Both the position numbers and the translations under genes were made by a program. Positions 6,429 through 11,021 of a stretch of 11,021 nt of DNA are shown in pieces. How positions within the stretch are numbered: the stretch's first letter is position 1; every line of letters begins with the position of its first letter. This DNA comes from Candidatus Omnitrophota bacterium (GTDB lineage Bacteria > Omnitrophota > Gorgyraeia > 2-01-FULL-45-10): assembly GCA_003140915.1 (NCBI GenBank), contig PLLI01000034.1, forward strand, positions 7,211-18,231. The letters run 5' to 3'. Under the pieces are notes generated by a model. The model was not told the DNA's origin and made no database searches. It saw only the letters and a list, made by a program, of their open reading frames with translations.

Positions 6429-7261
6429 ATAAACCGGACATTTTAGAATTAAAAAAGAAGGCCATTGAGATACGAAAGGATATACTGAAGATGCTGACCC
6501 TGGCCGGCTCGGGCCACACCGGCGGCAGCCTCTCGATCGTCGAAATATTGATAGCTTTATATTATTACAAATTGAAACACGATCCCAAGAATCCCGATTG
6601 GAACGAACGCGACAGGTTCCTTCTTTCAAAAGGCCACGCGTGCCCGGCGCTCTACGCCGTGCTGGCCGACCGGGGATATTTCCCGGAAAAAGAACTTTGG
6701 ACTTTACGAAAACTCGGAAGCTTACTGCAGGGCCATCCGCAGAGAGGATTGCCCGGCGTAGAGATATCGAGCGGTTCGCTCGGCCAAGGGTTGTCGATAG
6801 CAAACGGCATTGCGCTCGCCTCGCGCCTCGATAAGACCGGCATCAGGGTCTACTGCCTCATGGGCGACGGAGAAACCAATGAGGGACAGGTCTGGGAAGC
6901 CGCAATGACAGCAGCTCATTATAAACTCGATAGCGTGTGCGCCATCGTCGATTTTAATAAACTGCAGATAGACGGGTTCTGTTGCGACATAAAAGACATG
7001 GGCCCTTACGTCCACAAGTGGATAGATTTCGGTTGGAACGCGATAGAAACGGACGGCCACGATATTGAAAAGTTAATGGACGCCTTCGACAGGGCCGACA
7101 AGGCCAAGTCCAAGCCCACCGTCATAATCGCGCATACAATAAAGGGGAAAGGCATTTCATTCATAGAGAATAAAGCCGAATGGCACGGGATCGCTCCCAA
7201 AAAAGAAGAGTATGAACGCGCGCTGAAAGAGCTCGATCTTGAATTGGCTAAAATAACTTAG
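6425..7261 (+). CDS. Transketolase, N-terminal subunit
   Basis: Transketolase moves two-carbon units between sugar phosphates in the pentose phosphate pathway using thiamine diphosphate; in split enzymes this half binds the diphosphate end. In 278 residues one sees SGHTGGSLS (29-37, His31), SKGHACPALY (His71), QGHP (His104), SSGSLGQGLS (115-124), the thiamine diphosphate motif GDGETNEGQ... to DFNKLQIDG (147-184), and WHG (His254). These are the cofactor and substrate positions of the family. The start overlaps the TPR stop (ATGA), with GAGGAAG at about 6407-6413. The C-terminal half is encoded at 10017-10973, not next door as usual. A fused transketolase is about 620-660 residues; the two halves together give 596. 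Confidence 0.95.
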   Translation: MNKPDILELKKKAIEIRKDILKMLTLAGSGHTGGSLSIVEILIALYYYKLKHDPKNPDWNERDRFLLSKGHACPALYAVLADRGYFPEKELWTLRKLGSLLQGHPQRGLPGVEISSGSLGQGLSIANGIALASRLDKTGIRVYCLMGDGETNEGQVWEAAMTAAHYKLDSVCAIVDFNKLQIDGFCCDIKDMGPYVHKWIDFGWNAIETDGHDIEKLMDAFDRADKAKSKPTVIIAHTIKGKGISFIENKAEWHGIAPKKEEYERALKELDLELAKIT

Positions 7262-7278
7262 TCAGAACCGGAGGTATT

Positions 7279-8988
7279 ATGGAACCATGGTTAATTTTTG
7301 AACTTCTATTTTATGTGATCCTCGCTATAGCCGTTACGGGTATTTACCGGCTGAACAAGCCCGTGCAGATGTGGATACGGTCGCACTGGGTTATGCTTGC
7401 GATACTTACCGGGCTATACACGCTCGTGCGGTTGGCCATATGGGGACTCATGTCGCTGGAGTCCTTTTATCAAAAGATCACGCTCGCCACCATGCCGATA
7501 CAATTTATAATGATGGCGTTCAGTTCCACCATCTTCGTCCTCTTGTACGTCGTCTTTCTGCAGGGCGGAATGGCTAGGATATCGAAGTCTAAGATCAAGG
7601 GTGATCTTGTCGATGTCAAATGGTCCGATGTTATCGGCATGGAGAATGTGAAGGAAGAAGCAAAAGAAGTAGTTGATCTCATCAGAGATAGGGCCCGTGT
7701 AAAGAAGATAGGCGGCAAGATATTACGCGGCATTATGATGTTTGGGCCCCCGGGCTGCGGGAAAACGTATCTGGCCAAAGCTATCGCTACCGAGACCGGT
7801 CTGCCGTTTTTGTCCATGTCCGGAAGCGAATTCGTCGAAATATTCGTCGGAGTCGGCGCCGCGAGGGTGAGGAAGCTCTTCAAACAGGCGCGGGAACTTG
7901 CAGAGGCTCACGGCGGATGCATAATATTCATAGATGAACTCGATGCTATAGCAAGAAAAAGGGTCTTTTCAGCATTCGGCGGCACGGAAGAGACGAACTC
8001 TACGCAAAACCAGCTTCTTGCGGAAATGGACGGTCTCGCTGAGCTAAAGGATAAAAAAGGAAATCCGAGCCCGGCGCAGAATGTAATCGTAATAGGCGCG
8101 ACGAATGCCCCCGAAGATAATCTGGATAAAGCGCTCCTCAGGCCGGGAAGGCTCGACAGAAAATTATATATCGATAAACCCGGCCTGGAAGACAGGGAGA
8201 AACTCTTCGCGTATTATCTCGGTAAGGTCCAACATGATCCATCCATAGACGTAGGCAGGCTTGCGCGTAAAGCCGTCTATAAATCACCGGCCGATATCGA
8301 GAATATAATAAAAGAAGCGGCATTGATAGCGACTAGGTCCGGCCGCGATGTTATAAGGCTCGACGATATATCGGAGGCGATAGAGAGAGTGGACATGGGA
8401 ATGAAACATAAAAGGACGATGCAGCCCCAGGAGCGCGAGATGGTCGCGTATCACGAATCAGGCCACCTGATAGTCCTCTATATTCTCCATCCTGTCGATG
8501 ACGTCTTTAAGGCGTCGATCGCTTCACGGAGAGATACCCTCGGCGTAGTGTACCATCAGCCGCGCGAGGAAATGTTTACGCATAATAAAGAGAGGCTATT
8601 GGCGGACGTAAAAGTGGCTCTCGGCGGATACGTTGCCGAGAAGATGCGTTTTGGCACTACAAGCGACGGCGTTGCCGCGGATTTCAGACAGGCAATGATC
8701 ATAGCGCACAACATGGTATGGAGGTTCGGGATGGGCGACGCTGAATATCTGGGTGATTATACAGCGATCCCTGAAACGCAATTATCGGATAAAGTGAAAG
8801 AGCTGCTTAACGAAGAGGTTGATAAAATATTCAGGGCTTGTTTAAAAGACGTTGAGGCTCTATTAAAGAAAGAGAAGCCGCTCCTCGATAGGTTCGTCAA
8901 AGAGCTTCTCGAAAAAGAAGAGCTTGAATACGACGAGATCGAGGCTATCTTTACCGAATACGGTAAAACGCATATGAAGGCGGCATAA
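7279..8988 (+). CDS. Divergent FtsH-like membrane AAA metalloprotease without periplasmic domain
   Basis: This 569-residue protein joins an AAA ATPase to an M41 zinc protease, as in FtsH, which extracts and degrades membrane proteins. ATPase signs: Walker A GPPGCGKT (156-163), pore motif FVG within FVEIFVGVGAA (189-191), Walker B IIFIDE (215-220), sensor TNAPEDN (275-281), arginine fingers in LLRPGRLDR (288-291). Protease signs: HESGH (392-396) and the likely third zinc ligand Asp468 in GVAADFRQA. The N-terminus is unlike FtsH: three hydrophobic segments (4-25, 37-58, 72-97) with only short loops, and no room for the usual periplasmic domain. Positive charges suggest an outside N-terminus. 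The ribosome site GGAGGT (7270-7275) supports the ATG. The stop overlaps the next start as TAATG. This is probably a paralogue rather than the housekeeping FtsH. Confidence 0.92.
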   Translation: MEPWLIFELLFYVILAIAVTGIYRLNKPVQMWIRSHWVMLAILTGLYTLVRLAIWGLMSLESFYQKITLATMPIQFIMMAFSSTIFVLLYVVFLQGGMARISKSKIKGDLVDVKWSDVIGMENVKEEAKEVVDLIRDRARVKKIGGKILRGIMMFGPPGCGKTYLAKAIATETGLPFLSMSGSEFVEIFVGVGAARVRKLFKQARELAEAHGGCIIFIDELDAIARKRVFSAFGGTEETNSTQNQLLAEMDGLAELKDKKGNPSPAQNVIVIGATNAPEDNLDKALLRPGRLDRKLYIDKPGLEDREKLFAYYLGKVQHDPSIDVGRLARKAVYKSPADIENIIKEAALIATRSGRDVIRLDDISEAIERVDMGMKHKRTMQPQEREMVAYHESGHLIVLYILHPVDDVFKASIASRRDTLGVVYHQPREEMFTHNKERLLADVKVALGGYVAEKMRFGTTSDGVAADFRQAMIIAHNMVWRFGMGDAEYLGDYTAIPETQLSDKVKELLNEEVDKIFRACLKDVEALLKKEKPLLDRFVKELLEKEELEYDEIEAIFTEYGKTHMKAA

Positions 8989-9995
8989 TGGTAAAGTCAC
9001 AAAGTCACAAGTCACAAAGTCACAAGTTAAAACTTGTGATGTGTGGCTTGTTACTTGTGACTTTATTTGGCTGTAGCCCTACATATCCTAAAGAGAAGTT
9101 TGCCGAATCGATAGTAAAGCTTTGCAAAAGAGAATACAAGCTCGACGTGAAGGCTGCCAACATGGGCAAGACGGTGGCCATCTATGTCCCGCTGCAGGAA
9201 TTGTGGGATATGACCTTCTCTCTGACTAAACAGGCAGGAGAAGAGATAAATGATGTGATCTTGAGCGTATCGCGGGTAGCGTTATCGACGGACGCCAACT
9301 GCGATTTTTACGTTGTGATAGCCCATGACGTGCGTATACCGGAAATAGAGATAGTCATAATAAAATATGTCGATGATGTCAAGCGTTTCATGCTCAATGA
9401 TATCTCCCGTGGCGAATTTGCGAAAAGGATGCTCGTAGACAAACGGATCAATCCGCAGGCAAAGAAAGAGCATGCCATAAAAGAGGTTTTCGAGAAGATG
9501 GGCCTCGATAAAAAATGGCAGGACTCCGTGATGAACGATTTCTTCAGATCCCAGCCCACGGCACTCGGCGACATAGGCTATTGGAACGGCAGGTTTTATA
9601 TAAAGGACATCTCGCTTCCGGAGTATCTGGCCGAGCAGATCGCCACCAGGGTACGGATAGATTTTTTTGATGATAAGAACTTGTCGGAAATGCTCACTAT
9701 CAAAGACTCTAAGGGCGCATATCTTTCAAAGGAAAATAAACGTTATTTTCAGATACAGATCCTGGCCGAACCAAAATCATTCGCCCAGGCAAGCGCCGAC
9801 GTAATGACAAGCACGGTTTTCAGAAAATCGCTTGAAGTTGTCGTTCAGGTACTGCATGGATATCATTATGATAGCTACGATTATATAGAACTGGTAGATG
9901 AGGCCTCGGCCAGGTCGCTCAATGTGACAAAAGAAGATGCGGAGAAATTCAGGAAGAAGAAACTTACGTTCGATAATATTTTGAGTCAGACGTAA
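8988..9995 (+). CDS. Predicted lipoprotein of unknown function, coupled to the FtsH-like protease
   Basis: The 335-residue product has a basic n-region, a hydrophobic core (LVMCGLLLVTLF, about 16-27) and a lipobox-like LFGC with Cys29, so it should be a lipid-anchored envelope protein. The rest is a mixed alpha/beta soluble region with no motif I recognise; only two other cysteines (46 and 105) are present after the anchor. The ATG shares one base with the protease stop (TAATG), which means translational coupling and suggests a shared job, for example as substrate, adaptor or partner of the protease. The first 77 bases are made of a direct and inverted repeat that encodes nearly the whole signal peptide. 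An alternative ATG at 9039 would lose the basic n-region and is less likely. Confidence 0.75.
   Translation: MVKSQSHKSQSHKLKLVMCGLLLVTLFGCSPTYPKEKFAESIVKLCKREYKLDVKAANMGKTVAIYVPLQELWDMTFSLTKQAGEEINDVILSVSRVALSTDANCDFYVVIAHDVRIPEIEIVIIKYVDDVKRFMLNDISRGEFAKRMLVDKRINPQAKKEHAIKEVFEKMGLDKKWQDSVMNDFFRSQPTALGDIGYWNGRFYIKDISLPEYLAEQIATRVRIDFFDDKNLSEMLTIKDSKGAYLSKENKRYFQIQILAEPKSFAQASADVMTSTVFRKSLEVVVQVLHGYHYDSYDYIELVDEASARSLNVTKEDAEKFRKKKLTFDNILSQT
8993..9064 (+). repeat. Short direct and inverted repeat within the lipoprotein signal sequence
   Basis: AAGTCACAAAGTCAC occurs twice in tandem (8994-9008 and 9009-9023), itself two near copies of an 8-base word. AAAGTCACAAGT (9016-9027) is then repeated as its reverse complement ACTTGTGACTTT (9053-9064). 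Between them, TCACAAGTT (9020-9028) is inverted as AACTTGTGA (9031-9039). Two alternative, mutually exclusive RNA stems are therefore possible just inside the coding start. Confidence 0.88.
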
Positions 9996-10016
9996 AATTA
10001 AAGTAAGAGGAATACA

Positions 10017-10973
10017 ATGGCGGAAAATAAAGTGAAGACAGCTTCGACGAGAGATGGTTTCGGCGAGGGCTTAGTCGAGCTGGGAAAAGAGAATAAAAAT
10101 ATAGTGGTGCTTTCTGCGGACCTTACGGATTCGACGAGGGCAGCGTGGTTCAAGAAACAGTTTCCGGAGCGTTTCTTCGGCCTCGGCGTGGCGGAACAGG
10201 ATATGTTCGGCACTGCCGCCGGATTCGCACTGATGGGCAAGATACCGTTCGCGTGCACCTTCGGGGTATTCGCGTCCGGCAGGGCGTGGGACCAGATAAG
10301 GGTATCGATAGCCTATATGAACCTTAATGTGAAGATCGCCGGCACGCACGGAGGCATCTCTGTGGGTCCAGACGGCGCAACACATCAGGCCATAGAAGAG
10401 ATAGCGCTCATGAGGATAATTCCCAACATGACTATTGTCGTCCCGGCTGATGCACTCGAGGCCAAACGCGCAACGATACAGGCCGCCAAGCTTAAAGGCC
10501 CTGTCTATTTAAGGCTCGGCCGCTCAGGCGTTCCGGTTGTCACTAAAGAGGCCGACTTTTTTAAGATAGGCAAGGCCAATACTTTAAGAGAAGGCAGGGA
10601 CCTTTCGATATTTGCGTGCGGCCAGATGGTCTCCGAGGCATTGTCGGCATGCGATATTTTGGCAAAGGAAGGGATAAAGACCCGCGTGATAAACCTGCAC
10701 ACGCCCAAGCCGATCGATAAGGACGTTATCATTAAAGCCGCCTTCGAAACCGGCGCTATCGTGACTGCCGAAGAGCATACGGTGATGGGCGGCCTCGGCA
10801 GCGCCATTTCAGAGGTTGTGAGCCAGGCCTGCCCCGTGCCGATGAAGATGGTGGGCGTCCGGGACCGTTTCGGCGTTTCCGGCGAGCCCGACGAGCTATT
10901 CAAATATTTCGGATTAACCGCGAGCGATATTGTCAAGGCAGCGCACGAAGTGCTGCAGATGAAGAAGAAATAA
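10017..10973 (+). CDS. Transketolase, C-terminal subunit
   Basis: This half supplies the pyrimidine-binding domain and the C-terminal domain of transketolase. In 318 residues: ATRDGFGEGL-like start region (STRDGFGEGL, 10-19), the catalytic glutamate region FGLGVAEQDM (Glu60, which activates thiamine diphosphate), FGVFASGRAWDQIR (82-95), THGGISVGPDGATHQAIEEI (110-129), LRLGR (165-169), and the C-terminal domain with AEEHTVMGGLGSA (251-263). The ATG has AGAGG at 10006-10010, six bases upstream. It lies 21 bases after the lipoprotein gene on the same strand and should assemble with the N-terminal subunit encoded at 6425-7261. It resembles other thiamine enzymes such as deoxyxylulose-phosphate synthase, but its size and the matching N-terminal partner favour transketolase. 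Confidence 0.95.
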   Translation: MAENKVKTASTRDGFGEGLVELGKENKNIVVLSADLTDSTRAAWFKKQFPERFFGLGVAEQDMFGTAAGFALMGKIPFACTFGVFASGRAWDQIRVSIAYMNLNVKIAGTHGGISVGPDGATHQAIEEIALMRIIPNMTIVVPADALEAKRATIQAAKLKGPVYLRLGRSGVPVVTKEADFFKIGKANTLREGRDLSIFACGQMVSEALSACDILAKEGIKTRVINLHTPKPIDKDVIIKAAFETGAIVTAEEHTVMGGLGSAISEVVSQACPVPMKMVGVRDRFGVSGEPDELFKYFGLTASDIVKAAHEVLQMKKK

Positions 10974-10986
10974 AATTTTTCGCCTT

Positions 10987-11018
10987 GCGAGGAATCCCCT
11001 TTCGGGATTGTGCCTCGC
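10987..11018 (+). terminator. Possible terminator hairpin after the transketolase gene (window edge)
   Basis: GCGAGGAATCCC (10987-10998) pairs with GGGATT and CCTCGC (11004-11009, 11013-11018) around the loop CTTTC, with a three-base GTG bulge. It lies 13 bases after the stop codon of the last gene. The window ends three bases later, so a U-run cannot be checked. Confidence 0.35.
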
Positions 11019-11021
11019 GGG

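Noticed and set aside
10017..10973. Deoxyxylulose-phosphate synthase or pyruvate dehydrogenase E1 beta-type subunit
   Set aside because: The size and motifs match the C-terminal transketolase half, and the matching N-terminal transketolase subunit is in the same operon.
1..11021. Insertion sequence, prophage or defence system
   Set aside because: No transposase, integrase, phage structural or nuclease gene is visible on either strand. The odd gene order and repeats are the only hints of rearrangement.

Overview
The window reads as a stretch of a Gram-negative-type bacterial chromosome. All nine long genes and one tiny gene lie on the + strand, packed tightly, with no tRNA, rRNA, transposase or CRISPR. 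An outer-membrane secretin, a signal-peptidase-II-type lipoprotein and a TonB/TolA-like domain imply two membranes. No marker gene names the lineage. The gene style (secretin with an added TonB-like tail, split transketolase, TPR proteins, long-form HisG, mS38/COX24-like peptide) would fit an uncultured phylum such as Omnitrophota, but that is a low-confidence inference.

Region 1 (1-3827) is part of a type II secretion or related secretin locus. It holds the C-terminal part of a GspA/ExeA-type AAA ATPase, a GspC/PilP-like inner-membrane protein without a PDZ domain, a GspD/PilQ-family secretin with an extra TonB/TolA-C-like C-terminal domain, and a membrane-anchored coiled-coil protein. The coiled-coil gene ends inside a tandem hairpin-forming repeat array.

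Region 2 (3816-4037) is the only sizeable non-coding gap. It holds two 52-bp tandem repeats whose hairpin stem shows a pairing-preserving change, then a perfect 18-bp palindrome, then a good sigma-70-like promoter (TTGACT-17-TAAAAT) for the downstream genes.

Region 3 (4038-10973) looks like one long transcription unit: hisG (long form), a 29-residue mS38/COX24-like ribosomal-type peptide, a TPR protein, the N-terminal half of transketolase, a divergent FtsH-like membrane AAA metalloprotease, an unknown lipoprotein, and the C-terminal half of transketolase. The two transketolase halves are normally adjacent. Here they are separated by the protease-lipoprotein pair, which share a TAATG stop/start overlap and may work together. 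The lipoprotein's signal peptide appears to be built entirely from a short direct and inverted repeat. The window ends in an imperfect hairpin that may be a terminator.

The most notable points are the secretin-TonB-like fusion, the FtsH-like protease with no periplasmic domain and its lipoprotein partner between two transketolase halves, the covarying repeat array, the repeat-derived signal peptide, and the tiny mS38-like gene.
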